From contig NZ_CP070619.1 of NCBI RefSeq assembly GCF_017068395.1, positions 5,332,001 through 5,396,000 of the forward strand: DNA of 64,000 bases, in the 5' to 3' direction. This stretch comes from Rhodococcus pseudokoreensis (GTDB lineage: Bacteria; Actinomycetota; Actinomycetes; Mycobacteriales; Mycobacteriaceae). Below the pieces are notes generated by a model. The model was not told the DNA's origin and did no database searches. It saw only the letters and a program-made list of their open reading frames with translations. Position 1 is the stretch's first letter. Each line of letters begins with the position of its first letter. Shown one piece after another: positions 41,126 through 48,712 of the stretch. The position numbers and the translations under genes are program-made.

Positions 41126-42133
41126 TCAGGCCATGAGGGCGGTAAAGCGCCAGTCGAGGACGGGGACGTCGGACGCTGTGGCGTTGTGCGCGAACACCAG
41201 TGAACGCAGATGCAGTACTCCGCCGCCGCCGGGCAACTCCTCGGCGCTCTCGATTTCGAGTTCGCTGGTGAGGGTGTCGCCTTCGTGGACGGGACCGGTG
41301 TGGTCGCAGGACTTCCAGCCCAGGACGGTGACGAGATTCGGCAGGGCGCGCGTGGCCTGCCCGAGCGCGATGCCGATGGTGTGCCCGCCGTAGACGAGTC
41401 GTCCGTCGGCGCCGACCCGTTCGTCGTGGTGGGTGGCCGCGATGTTGAGGGTGAGGCGCGCCAGTTCGGGGGCGCTCGAGACCACGTCGCCGCTGCTCCG
41501 CAGCACGGATCCGGCGAGGTCGGCCGAGAAGTGCTGTCCGGGAACCTTGTCGCGGTAGCGGGCGAGGTCCCAGCCCTCGGGGGCGGCGAACGACTGCTCG
41601 GACTGCGGCCCGATCGCGGACAGGTCGTCGGACTTACGGACGCGGTCCTCGTCGGGGTTCTCGCTCAACGGGAGCATCGCGCAGCGGTAGAAATCGAGGA
41701 CGGTGCGGCCGTCCTGGTCGGTGGACGTCATCCGCAGTGCCGCCAGCCCGGTGGGTTTGCGCCCCGGTTTCGCCGAGTTCTCCCGCAGTCCCACCACTTC
41801 GGTGCGCGTGTAGAGCGTGTCGCCGAGATGGGGGAAGTGGTGGAAACGGAGGCCGCGGTAGAACAGGTTGGCCTTCACGTGGTGGGTAGCCAGCGTGGAT
41901 TGTCCGATGGCGACGTCGGTGACGAGGCCGGGGTTCGCGACTGCCTCCGCGGACCCGGTGACGGCCCGGGACAGGTGCGCGTCGAGGGGCAGCCGCAGGC
42001 GGTCACCGAGGATGGCCTGATGGGCGGCGGCGAGACCGCTGGTGAGGGTGACGGCGGGGGCGGTGTCGAATGCCTGCCCGACCTCGAGTTCGTCGAAGTA
42101 CGGTCCACCGACATAAGTCTGCGTGATCGTCAC
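41126..42133 (-). CDS. MaoC-family double-hotdog dehydratase (mesaconyl-CoA hydratase-like)
   Basis: A 335-residue protein with two hotdog repeats, as expected for mesaconyl-CoA hydratases. The first repeat has YFDELEVGQAFDTAPAVTLT, and HHVKANLFYRGLRFHHFPHL and GDTLYTRTEVVGLRENSAKPG follow. The second repeat has ELARLTLNIAATHHDERVGA, LVYGGHTIGIALGQATRALP and GPVHEGDTLTSELEIESA. Hydration of mesaconyl-CoA gives beta-methylmalyl-CoA or citramalyl-CoA, depending on which carboxyl bears CoA. GTG 42133 overlaps the lyase stop (GTGA), showing coupling. The Mct and lyase neighbours support the C5-dicarboxyl assignment. An itaconyl-CoA hydratase role, as in mycobacteria, is the main alternative. Confidence 0.82.
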   Translation of the reverse strand: MTITQTYVGGPYFDELEVGQAFDTAPAVTLTSGLAAAHQAILGDRLRLPLDAHLSRAVTGSAEAVANPGLVTDVAIGQSTLATHHVKANLFYRGLRFHHFPHLGDTLYTRTEVVGLRENSAKPGRKPTGLAALRMTSTDQDGRTVLDFYRCAMLPLSENPDEDRVRKSDDLSAIGPQSEQSFAAPEGWDLARYRDKVPGQHFSADLAGSVLRSSGDVVSSAPELARLTLNIAATHHDERVGADGRLVYGGHTIGIALGQATRALPNLVTVLGWKSCDHTGPVHEGDTLTSELEIESAEELPGGGGVLHLRSLVFAHNATASDVPVLDWRFTALMA

Positions 42134-42978
42134 TGTGCACCTACCTGGGCGAGAACGCGGCGTGCCGCGACTGCGACGGCCTCGTCGAGCATCTGCCCGT
42201 CGAGTTGCGCCGCCCCGGCGCCCGCGGCCTCGGCGGCGGCGAGTGCGTCGATGACGCGTCGTGCGTCCTCGACCGCGGTGTCGGTGGGGGTGAAGGCCGT
42301 GGCAGCCGACTCGACCTGGGCGGGATGGATGACCCATTTTCCGTCGAAGCCGAGCGCGCTGGTCCATGCGGCCGAGTGGCGGAAGGCGTCGTCGTCGGCG
42401 ATGCCGAGGAACGGGCCGTCGATCGCCTGGATTCCGGCGGCGCGGGCGGCGACGAGGATGCCGTCCTGGATCGCGAGCCAGTGCTCGGGGAGGGCGGAGC
42501 GGGACCGGCCCAGGGCAGCCCCGAGATCCGCGTAGCCGATGATGACGGACTCGAGCCGGTCGACGGCGCGGGTGATGTCGGCGATGTTCTGCACGCCGAC
42601 CGGGGTTTCGACGAGAGCTTGCAACCCGATGCCGGTACCGGCGAGCGCCTGATCGGCGCGGACCAGATCCTGCGCCGTCTCCACCTTGGGAACCACGATG
42701 CTCGTGAGCGCGGCGCCGAGGGAGGCGCACAGGGCGAGGTCGTCCTCGGCCCACGGCGTGGTCAGCGCGTTGATGCGGACCGCGACGGCCCGGGAGCCGT
42801 CCGATTCGAGCACGAGGCGACGCACGAGGTCGCGGGCCTCGGCCTTCCTGGCGGAGGCGACGGCGTCTTCGAGGTCGAGGACCACCTCGTCGGCAGTCGA
42901 CCGGAGCGCCTTGACGGCTTTGCGCTCGTCGGATCCGGGGGCCACCAGAACGGCGCGCCTGCGGGTGAGGGTCTGCAC
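42130..42978 (-). CDS. CitE-like (HpcH/HpaI family) acyl-CoA lyase
   Basis: A 282-residue TIM-barrel lyase of the CitE / citramalyl-CoA / malyl-CoA lyase family. Signatures are RAVLVAPGSDERKAVKALRS at the start, EVVLDLEDAVASARKAEAR with metal and CoA residues, VRINALTTPWAEDDL, LQALVETPVGVQNIADI with the Mg-binding Glu, IGYADLGAALGRSRS, and FDGKWVIHPAQVES. It splits a 3-hydroxydicarboxyl-CoA into two pieces: citramalyl-CoA to pyruvate plus acetyl-CoA, or beta-methylmalyl-CoA to glyoxylate plus propionyl-CoA. GTG 42978 is the only start in frame, because a stop lies three codons upstream. It is the first gene of the operon and faces a FadE gene across 181 bases. Confidence 0.86.
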   Translation of the reverse strand: MQTLTRRRAVLVAPGSDERKAVKALRSTADEVVLDLEDAVASARKAEARDLVRRLVLESDGSRAVAVRINALTTPWAEDDLALCASLGAALTSIVVPKVETAQDLVRADQALAGTGIGLQALVETPVGVQNIADITRAVDRLESVIIGYADLGAALGRSRSALPEHWLAIQDGILVAARAAGIQAIDGPFLGIADDDAFRHSAAWTSALGFDGKWVIHPAQVESAATAFTPTDTAVEDARRVIDALAAAEAAGAGAAQLDGQMLDEAVAVAARRVLAQVGAQ

Positions 42979-43022
42979 GATGCTTCATTCCTAGGGTCCG
43001 GGAGCCCGGGTCGGGCTGGATA

Positions 43023-43131
43023 TGTACGGCCAGCCTGATGCGGCTGCGCTGCTGATGCTGGCAGCGACGCAGCGGTCATGTCAAGACCGATCGTTGACTT
43101 TAGGCAGACAATGTCGGATTATGGCCGTACA
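43023..43131. promoter_or_regulatory. Paired inverted operator half-sites, GntR candidate
   Basis: TGTACGGCCA at 43023-43032 recurs as its exact reverse complement, TGGCCGTACA, at 43122-43131. The two lie in the divergent promoter between the CitE-like operon and the FadE-GntR pair. The right copy overlaps the -10 box and the likely start point of the plus-strand promoter. The GntR protein at 44342 is the obvious candidate to bind both. Confidence 0.5.
43094..43122 (+). promoter_or_regulatory. Predicted promoter of the FadE-GntR operon
   Basis: TTGACT (43094-43099) and GATTAT (43117-43122) stand 17 bases apart, a good housekeeping sigma-type promoter. It is 38 bases before the FadE ATG at 43160, which has its own GAGGTGG Shine-Dalgarno. 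Confidence 0.55.
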
Positions 43132-43159
43132 AATGTTGCGGAAAGTGTGAGGTGGATTC

Positions 43160-44311
43160 ATGGCCAAGCTGAACGAGGAAGAGTCGTACCTGGTCGAGAC
43201 GGTGCGCGCGTTCATCGATCGCGACGTGAAGCCGACCGTGCAGGCGGTGGAACACGCCAACGAGTACCCCGAGAAGTGGATCGAGCAGATGAAGCAGATC
43301 GGGATCTACGGTCTGGCGGTCCCGGAGGAGTACGGCGGATCACCGGTGTCGATGCCCTGCTACGCGCAGGTGACGCAGGAACTGGCCCGCGGCTGGATGA
43401 GCCTCGCCGGTGCGATGGGCGGGCACACCGTCGTCGCGAAACTGCTGTCGCTGTACGGCACGGAAGAGCAGAAGCAGCAGTACCTGCCGAAGATGGCGAC
43501 CGGCGAGATCCGTGCGACGATGGCGTTGACCGAGCCCGGCGGTGGCTCGGATCTGCAGGCCATGTCCACCAACGCCAAGGCGGACGGTGACGATCTGGTG
43601 ATCACCGGTTCCAAGACGTGGATCTCCAACGCGCGCCGGTCCGGGCTGATCGCGCTGCTGTGCAAGACCGATCCGCAGGCGACCCCCAAGCACAAGGGCA
43701 TCTCCATCGTCCTCGTCGAGCACGGCCCCGGCCTGACGGTGTCGCGGGATCTGCCGAAGCTCGGCTACAAGGGCGTCGAGACGTGTGAGCTGTCGTTCGA
43801 CGGGTACCGCGTCCCCGCCTCCGCGATCCTCGGCGGCACCCCCGGCAAGGGGTTCGGCCAGATGATGAAGGGCCTGGAGACCGGGCGCATCCAGGTGGCC
43901 TGCCGTGCGCTGGGCGTGGCCACGGCGGCGCTCGAGGACTCCCTCGCCTACGCGCAGCAGCGCGAGAGCTTCGGCAAGCCGATCTGGAAGCACCAGTCGA
44001 TCGGCAACTACCTCGCCGACATGGCGACCAAGCTGACCGCGGCCCGGCAGCTCACCTGGCACGCGGCTGAGCAGTACGACAGCGGCGACCGGTGCGACAT
44101 GGAAGCGGGCATGGCGAAGCTGTACGCGTCCGAGGTGGCGATGGACATCGCCCTCAACGCCGTCCGTATCCACGGCGGCTACGGCTATTCCACCGAGTAC
44201 GACGTGGAGCGCTACTTCCGCGACGCCCCGCTGATGATCGTCGGCGAAGGCACCAACGAGATCCAGCGCAACGTCATCGTCTCGCAGTTGGTGTCGCGAG
44301 GCGGCATCTAG
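43160..44311 (+). CDS. Acyl-CoA dehydrogenase (FadE), MCAD-type base
   Basis: A 383-residue acyl-CoA dehydrogenase. FAD contacts are ALTEPGGGSDLQAMSTN and GSKTWISNARRSG. The middle segment GLETGRIQVACRALGVA has Gly where the IVD base would be, and the base is E363 in IVGEGTNEIQRNV, as in MCAD/SCAD. It therefore belongs to a different subgroup from the FadE proteins at 20690 and 27659. It is divergent from the Mct/MaoC/CitE operon with apparently shared control, so it may oxidise methylsuccinyl-CoA (to mesaconyl-CoA) or a related short branched acyl-CoA. It is shorter than the 550-residue Rhodobacter methylsuccinyl-CoA dehydrogenase, so that role is inferred from context only. Confidence 0.9.
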   Translation: MAKLNEEESYLVETVRAFIDRDVKPTVQAVEHANEYPEKWIEQMKQIGIYGLAVPEEYGGSPVSMPCYAQVTQELARGWMSLAGAMGGHTVVAKLLSLYGTEEQKQQYLPKMATGEIRATMALTEPGGGSDLQAMSTNAKADGDDLVITGSKTWISNARRSGLIALLCKTDPQATPKHKGISIVLVEHGPGLTVSRDLPKLGYKGVETCELSFDGYRVPASAILGGTPGKGFGQMMKGLETGRIQVACRALGVATAALEDSLAYAQQRESFGKPIWKHQSIGNYLADMATKLTAARQLTWHAAEQYDSGDRCDMEAGMAKLYASEVAMDIALNAVRIHGGYGYSTEYDVERYFRDAPLMIVGEGTNEIQRNVIVSQLVSRGGI

Positions 44312-44341
44312 TCGGCAACCTGCACGTAGGATCGGTGCGCG

Positions 44342-45088
44342 ATGAACGGTAGAGAACGAGACACGGAGCCGGCGTACCAGCTGGTGTCGAGGCAGCTCCG
44401 CGAGCACATTGCTGCGGGCAAGTACAGCGGCGGGATCAAGCTGCCCACCGAATTCGAGCTCGCGGACCAGTACGGTGTCAGCCGGCAGACCGTTCGTCGC
44501 GCATTCCAGGACCTGGTGGCAGAGGGCATCGTCTACCGGGTCCCGGGCCGGGGCACGTTCGCCGCCGAGTCCGACGGCCGATACCTGCGGCAGCTGGGGT
44601 CGATCGAGGATCTGATGAACCTGTCCACGGACACCACCATGGAGGTGGTCACGCCCCTGCGACGGCGGGTCGACATCGAGGCCGCAAGCAGGCTCCGCCT
44701 CGACACCGACCTCGTCAACACGGTCGTGTTCCGGCGGCGCCACGACGACACCCCGTTCGTGCTGACCACCGTCTACCTGCCCGACGAGATCGCCCGGTTC
44801 GTCGCCGACGCACCCGAGATGTCCGAGGGCGCCGTCACCTCGCAGACGATCATCGGTCTGCTCGAACCGCACCTGCGGAGCCCCATCACCGAGGCCGCGC
44901 AATCGATCACCGTCGCGCCGGCGCCGGCGGACGTGGCCCGCGAACTCGGCTGTTCCGAGGGCCACTCGATGCTGCGGGTGGACCGCCTCTACTCCGATTC
45001 GGACGGGCGGACCGTCGAGTTGGCGGTCAGCTACTTCCTGCCCGAGCACTACACCTATCGCGTCACCCTGCGCCGCGGCGGGCGCTGA
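44342..45088 (+). CDS. GntR-family regulator with UTRA domain (HutC type)
   Basis: A 248-residue regulator. The winged helix at residues 10-75 includes YQLVSRQLREHIAAGKYSGG, PTEFELADQYGVSRQTVRRA and YRVPGRGTFAAES. The C-terminal UTRA ligand domain has VVFRRRHDDTPFVLTTVYLP, QTIIGLLEPHLRSPITEAAQ and LRVDRLYSDSDGRTVELAVS. UTRA proteins bind small acids or sugars and release DNA. It follows the FadE gene by 30 bases on the same strand. The inverted TGTACGGCCA sites in the shared divergent promoter are its likely targets, which would place the FadE-GntR and CitE-MaoC-Mct operons under one effector. Confidence 0.9.
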   Translation: MNGRERDTEPAYQLVSRQLREHIAAGKYSGGIKLPTEFELADQYGVSRQTVRRAFQDLVAEGIVYRVPGRGTFAAESDGRYLRQLGSIEDLMNLSTDTTMEVVTPLRRRVDIEAASRLRLDTDLVNTVVFRRRHDDTPFVLTTVYLPDEIARFVADAPEMSEGAVTSQTIIGLLEPHLRSPITEAAQSITVAPAPADVARELGCSEGHSMLRVDRLYSDSDGRTVELAVSYFLPEHYTYRVTLRRGGR

Positions 45089-45107
45089 CCGCACTCTGCG
45101 GCACAAA

Positions 45108-45425
45108 TCAGGGTTGGATTCGGTACGCTTTCAGCCTGCGCTGCAGGGTCGAGCGGCTGATGCCGAGTTCGCGGGCGGCGTGTACCCGCGCAGGCCAGTG
45201 TTGTCCGCAGTTCCACGAAGTTCCCGGAGTAGCGCCGATCCGCCAGGGCGGCAACGGCGTCGGGGGTCAAATACGTGGCACCGTGTTCAGGGAGTTTCGC
45301 GCTCCTCGTGGCGATGACGCCGGGAATGTCGGTGCGGCACGCCTGAACCGGCGGCAGAGAAATCGCGACCTGACTGATTCGGCGGAACTCGTCGGGAGCG
45401 CTGGTCTCGGCAACGGAGAGTGTCG
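45108..45425 (-). pseudogene. Remnant of a Fis-type/AcoR-like activator (C-terminal part, frameshifted)
   Basis: Read on the minus strand, the first part gives TLSVAETSAPDEFRR, QVAISLPPVQACRTDIPG, LTPDAVAALADRRYSGNFVEL. This is the end of the AAA-like domain of AcoR/sigma54-activator-type regulators (normally LPPLRER..DIP and WPGNVREL). After about 45205 the match moves to another frame, which reads RVHAARELGISRSTLQRRLK and stops at 45108-45110; this is the Fis-type helix-turn-helix. The N-terminal two-thirds (GAF and most of the AAA domain) are missing. The key WPGN is changed to YSGN. It is broken and unlikely to be functional. The truncation point coincides with that of the opposite-strand TetR remnant. 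Confidence 0.7.
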
Positions 45426-45847
45426 ATCGAGTATCGCGACGAGGCGCTCGCCAACGCCGGTGACGACCCGGCCGAGCATCTCGTAGCGCTGGTCTCCGCA
45501 TCGATCCGGTTCCGGGTCCGCCACCCGGCCAGGAGCAGCATCGTGGCAACCGAGGCTCGCAGTCTGGAGCCGGAGATCTGGCCGCCTACGAGCGCAGCGA
45601 AGCCCGCGGCAGCCAGCAGTTCAAGGACGTCATCGAAGCCGGCGTCAAGATCGGTCTGTTCCAGACCCCTTACCCCGACGATGCCCGCCGTGCCGTCATC
45701 GCCATGTGCAACGCAGTCGCCCAGTGGTATCGCCCCGGTGGTGAACTGACCGAGGACATGCTCATCGAACGGTACGTCTCATTGGCTTTGACCGTGGTGG
45801 AGTACCGGCCGCGCACCGCACGCCGAGGTGCCGCCGCACCCGCATGA
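45420..45847 (+). pseudogene. Remnant of a TetR-family regulator (C-terminal domain, frameshifted)
   Basis: The plus strand from 45420 reads SIEYRDEALANAGDDPAEHL and VRHPARSSIVATEARSLEPE. The frame then changes near 45583, where one base appears to be missing, and continues DLAAYERSEARGSQQFKDVI, MCNAVAQWYRPGGELTEDML and ERYVSLALTVVEY before stopping at 45845-45847. This is the ligand domain of a TetR protein of the kind that ends with an IERYVxLAL helix. The N-terminal helix-turn-helix is absent, so it cannot bind DNA. Its truncated end lies at the same point as the truncated end of the Fis-type remnant on the other strand. Confidence 0.68.
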
Positions 45848-45861
45848 GAGAAATCGGGTGG

Positions 45862-46941
45862 TCAGGGGGTGACGATCGGGAAGGCGGGGTTGGGAGCGTC
45901 GAGCAGGGCGAGGAGTCGTTGGACAGCGCTGGGGTCTCCGCTGTGCTCGACGTCGTCGAGTCCGGAGCCGGCGAGGATGCCGAGGAGTTGCAGTTTGGTG
46001 AGGCTCAGGGTGAGGTCGGCGGTGGTTTCCGTTCGCGGATTCGGTGTCTGGATGAGGGCGCCGTTGGTGAGGGTGAGCCGGATCGTGGTGTCGGAGTCGG
46101 TGAATCGGAGTTCGATGCACAGCTTTTCGCGGGCCGCTCGGGGTCCGTCGATGCGGATCGCGAGTGTGTCGAGGAGTTGTTCGACGGTGAGTGCGGTGGC
46201 CATTCCGGATCCGGTGTCGATCGCGGGTGGTGGGATTTCGCCGCGTAGTTCTTTGGCCCCGGTGAGGTAGAAGCCGCGCCAGGTCGGGTTTTCCGCGCCG
46301 TATCCGAGTTGGGTGTAGACGTCGGCGAGGGCGTTCTTGGCGTCCTGGTTGCCGGGCTCGGCGAACACGGCGTGTTTGAGCAGTTCGGCGGCGAATCGCA
46401 GATCGCCCGCCTCGGTGTAGGCGCGGGCCTTGTCCAGCACGGCGGGGACGCCACCGATGACGTCGACGTAGCGGGTGGCGAGTTGCTGTGGCGGGTGCTG
46501 CCAGAGGGAACTGGGATGTCCGTCGAACCAGCCCATGTAGCGCTGGTAGATCGCTTTGACGTTGTGGCTGACCGACCCGTAGTAGCCGCGTGCGTGCCAG
46601 GCGTCGTCGAGGGCTGGGGGGAGGGTGATTTCCTCGGCGATCTCGGTGCCGGTCATTCCGGTGTTGACCATGCGCAGTGTCTGGTCGTGCAGGTACGCGT
46701 AGAGGTCTCGCTGCTCGGAGAGGAACCGGACGATGTTGGCGGTTCCCCAGGTGGGCCAGTGGTGTGAGGCGAACACGACGTCACTGTCGGTGCTGAACAG
46801 TTCGATCATCTCGTCGAGGTAGCGCGACCAGATCCTGGGGTCGCGTACCAGGGCCCCGCGGAGGGTGAGCAGGTTGTGCAGGTTGTGGGTGGCGTTCTCG
46901 GCGGCGCAGAGTGCGCGGTGGTCGGGGAAGTGGAAGTTCAT
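45862..46941 (-). CDS. Alkylsulfatase, C-terminal part (separated by a frameshift)
   Basis: This 359-residue frame is the second part of a BDS1/SdsA1-type alkylsulfatase. It begins MNFHFPDHRALCAAENATHN, which is normally internal (metal and substrate region), and continues TWGTANIVRFLSEQRDLYAY. The dimerisation domain has YYGSVSHNVKAIYQRYMGWF and GHPSSLWQHPPQQLATRYVD, and the C-terminal SCP2-like domain ends the protein (ALTVEQLLDTLAIRIDGPRA). The enzyme family hydrolyses linear alkyl sulfates with two zinc ions. The ATG at 46941 overlaps the N-terminal frame's stop (ATGA), so it could be expressed separately. The simplest reading is one gene with a single missing base near 46959-46965. Confidence 0.8.
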   Translation of the reverse strand: MNFHFPDHRALCAAENATHNLHNLLTLRGALVRDPRIWSRYLDEMIELFSTDSDVVFASHHWPTWGTANIVRFLSEQRDLYAYLHDQTLRMVNTGMTGTEIAEEITLPPALDDAWHARGYYGSVSHNVKAIYQRYMGWFDGHPSSLWQHPPQQLATRYVDVIGGVPAVLDKARAYTEAGDLRFAAELLKHAVFAEPGNQDAKNALADVYTQLGYGAENPTWRGFYLTGAKELRGEIPPPAIDTGSGMATALTVEQLLDTLAIRIDGPRAAREKLCIELRFTDSDTTIRLTLTNGALIQTPNPRTETTADLTLSLTKLQLLGILAGSGLDDVEHSGDPSAVQRLLALLDAPNPAFPIVTP

Positions 46942-47666
46942 CTCCGACGGGGCCTCGGTGCCGGGGTGAGTTGGAAGATGATCCGGATGCCGTCGACGGT
47001 TTCCTCCTGCCCGGTGTGGGTGATGTCGACGGTGGGCGGCAGCAGGCCGAGCGATCCGGCCGAGGTGCGGATGCCCAGCCCGGAGCTGACGTGGCCGTGG
47101 GGGCCGACGTCGAGGGTGGACCCGTACATGTAGTCCGCGCGGCGGACCATCGCGGTGCCGGCGTAGACGTTCTCGGACACCGCGTGCTCGAGGAACCCGG
47201 TCGGGGCGATGATCGGGACGTCCCCGGCGCCGTCGGGAAGTACGCCCATCACGCCGCCGAAGTGGTCGCCGTGGGAGTGGGTGTAGATGACGCCGGTGAC
47301 CGGTCGGTCGCCGCGATGTGTGCGGTACAGCGCCAGGCCGGCGGCCGCGCAGTCGGCCGAGATCAGCGGATCGATGACGAGGACGCCGCGATCACCTTCG
47401 ACGAGGGTCATGTTGGAGATGTCGAAGCCCCGGATCTGATAGATCCCGTCGGTGACCTCGAACAGTCCGTTCTTGTAGCAGAGCTGGGCCTGGCGGAACA
47501 GGCTCGGGTGCACCGTCTCGGGCCGCTCACCGTCGAGGTAGCGGTATCCGGTCATATCGAACACCACTCGTCCGTCGGCAGCGGTGATGGTCAACGGATC
47601 CAGCGTGGCGATGAAGCCGCGCTCAGCGTTGTCGAAGTCGGTGCGATCGGAGAAGTCCGGCGCCAT
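46938..47666 (-). CDS. Alkylsulfatase, N-terminal metallo-beta-lactamase part (frameshifted)
   Basis: This 242-residue frame is the N-terminal metallo-beta-lactamase part of the same alkylsulfatase. It has GIYQIRGFDISNMTLVEGD, VLVIDPLISADCAAAGLALY and the zinc motif VIYTHSHGDHFGGVMGVLPD, then APTGFLEHAVSENVYAGTAM and RADYMYGSTLDVGPHGHVSS. Up to DGIRIIFQLTP it matches the family. After that it reads APRPRRR and stops. If one C were restored in the run at about 46959-46965, the frame would continue GTEAPSEMNFHF into the next segment. A sequencing error or a recent mutation would both explain it. The ATG at 47666 has GGAGGGAGC upstream. An enoyl-CoA hydratase gene lies 113 bases upstream on the same strand. 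Confidence 0.8.
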   Translation of the reverse strand: MAPDFSDRTDFDNAERGFIATLDPLTITAADGRVVFDMTGYRYLDGERPETVHPSLFRQAQLCYKNGLFEVTDGIYQIRGFDISNMTLVEGDRGVLVIDPLISADCAAAGLALYRTHRGDRPVTGVIYTHSHGDHFGGVMGVLPDGAGDVPIIAPTGFLEHAVSENVYAGTAMVRRADYMYGSTLDVGPHGHVSSGLGIRTSAGSLGLLPPTVDITHTGQEETVDGIRIIFQLTPAPRPRRR

Positions 47667-47779
47667 ATCCGTTCAGCTCCCTCCAGGAGAAGTGTTCTAC
47701 CCCCATCCTCGAGGGCCGGACCGGTGGGCCGCGTCATCCGTCCAGGGTGAAGTGGGTGTACGGACCAGGGTCTCCCGGA

Positions 47780-48601
47780 TCACCACGGAAGAAATTCCGG
47801 GAGATCGGCCGGCACCGTCCCCGGAAAACGCGGCGGGCGTCGTTCGAGAAACGACATGATGCCCTCCGCGGCGTCGGGGCTGGTGAAGATCCCGGCGATC
47901 AGCCGGGAATCGAGGTCGTGTGCCGGGTGCGGCGAATCCATCGCGCTCATCCGGAGCAGCATCTGCCGGGTGACGGCCACCGACACCGGTGCGGTGGTGG
48001 CGATCAGTTCCTCGGCGAGGGCGATCGCCGCGGGATACACCTCGTCGGCGGGAAACAGTCGGTGCACCAGCCCGGCCGCGAGTGCCTCCTCGGCGCCGAA
48101 CACCCGGCCCGAGATCATCCAGTCGGACGCCGTGCCCATGCCGACGAGGCGCGGCAGGTACCAGGCGGATCCGCCCTCGGGGAAGAATCCCCGCTGGGTG
48201 AAGACGAAACCGAACCTCGAATCCGTTGCCGCGAGCCGGTAGTCCGCGGGCAGGACGATGGTCGAGCCGGCTCCGACCGCGGCGCCGCGGATGGCTGCGA
48301 TCACCGGCTTGCTGCTCTCGTAGATGCGTCGCGAACAGCGACCGGCGGGTTCCTGCCAGCTGCCATCGGTTGCGACGCCGTCGGTCGTCGAGCCGCCGGA
48401 CAGGTCGGCGCCGACGCAGAAGTCGGTGCCCTCGCCGGTGAGCACCACGACCCGGACGTCCGGGTCCTGATCGGCCTCGGTCAGTGCCGACGACAGTTCG
48501 TCCGCCATGGTCATGGTGTAGCCGTTGCGGGCGGCGGGCCGGTTCATGGACACCGTCGCGATTCCGGAATTCACGGTGTACAGCACCTGTGTGTACGTCA
48601 T
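47780..48601 (-). CDS. Enoyl-CoA hydratase/isomerase family protein
   Basis: A 273-residue crotonase. It starts MTYTQVLYTVNSGIATVSMN, with VVLTGEGTDFCVGADLSGG forming the first oxyanion-hole segment and AAIRGAAVGAGSTIVLPADY the second. FVFTQRGFFPEGGSAWYLPR follows. The first catalytic Glu position (normally GxGxEL) is Ser/Thr here (GAGSTIV), while a Glu is present in FFPEGGSAW, so hydratase activity is uncertain and isomerase or hydrolase activity is possible. ATG 48601 has GGAAAG 7 bases upstream. The TetR gene at 48713 is divergent and probably regulates it. The alkylsulfatase follows on the same strand, which fits the oxidation of the alcohol released from an alkyl sulfate. Confidence 0.88.
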   Translation of the reverse strand: MTYTQVLYTVNSGIATVSMNRPAARNGYTMTMADELSSALTEADQDPDVRVVVLTGEGTDFCVGADLSGGSTTDGVATDGSWQEPAGRCSRRIYESSKPVIAAIRGAAVGAGSTIVLPADYRLAATDSRFGFVFTQRGFFPEGGSAWYLPRLVGMGTASDWMISGRVFGAEEALAAGLVHRLFPADEVYPAAIALAEELIATTAPVSVAVTRQMLLRMSAMDSPHPAHDLDSRLIAGIFTSPDAAEGIMSFLERRPPRFPGTVPADLPEFLPW

Positions 48602-48712
48602 GGGACAACTTTCCATTCGTTTGTGCATGGTTATCGTGGTCTGGGTGATCGAACGTGTCGGTGCTCGCGGGCGACTTGATTGCCGGGTCCCGCCCATGCA
48701 CAGTGGTTCGTT

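Noticed and set aside
45055..45549. An intact 164-codon minus-strand gene
   Set aside because: Only its middle matches the AcoR-type domain; the N-terminal 40 residues are antisense of the TetR remnant and the C-terminus is out of frame with the Fis helix-turn-helix, so it is a pseudogene.
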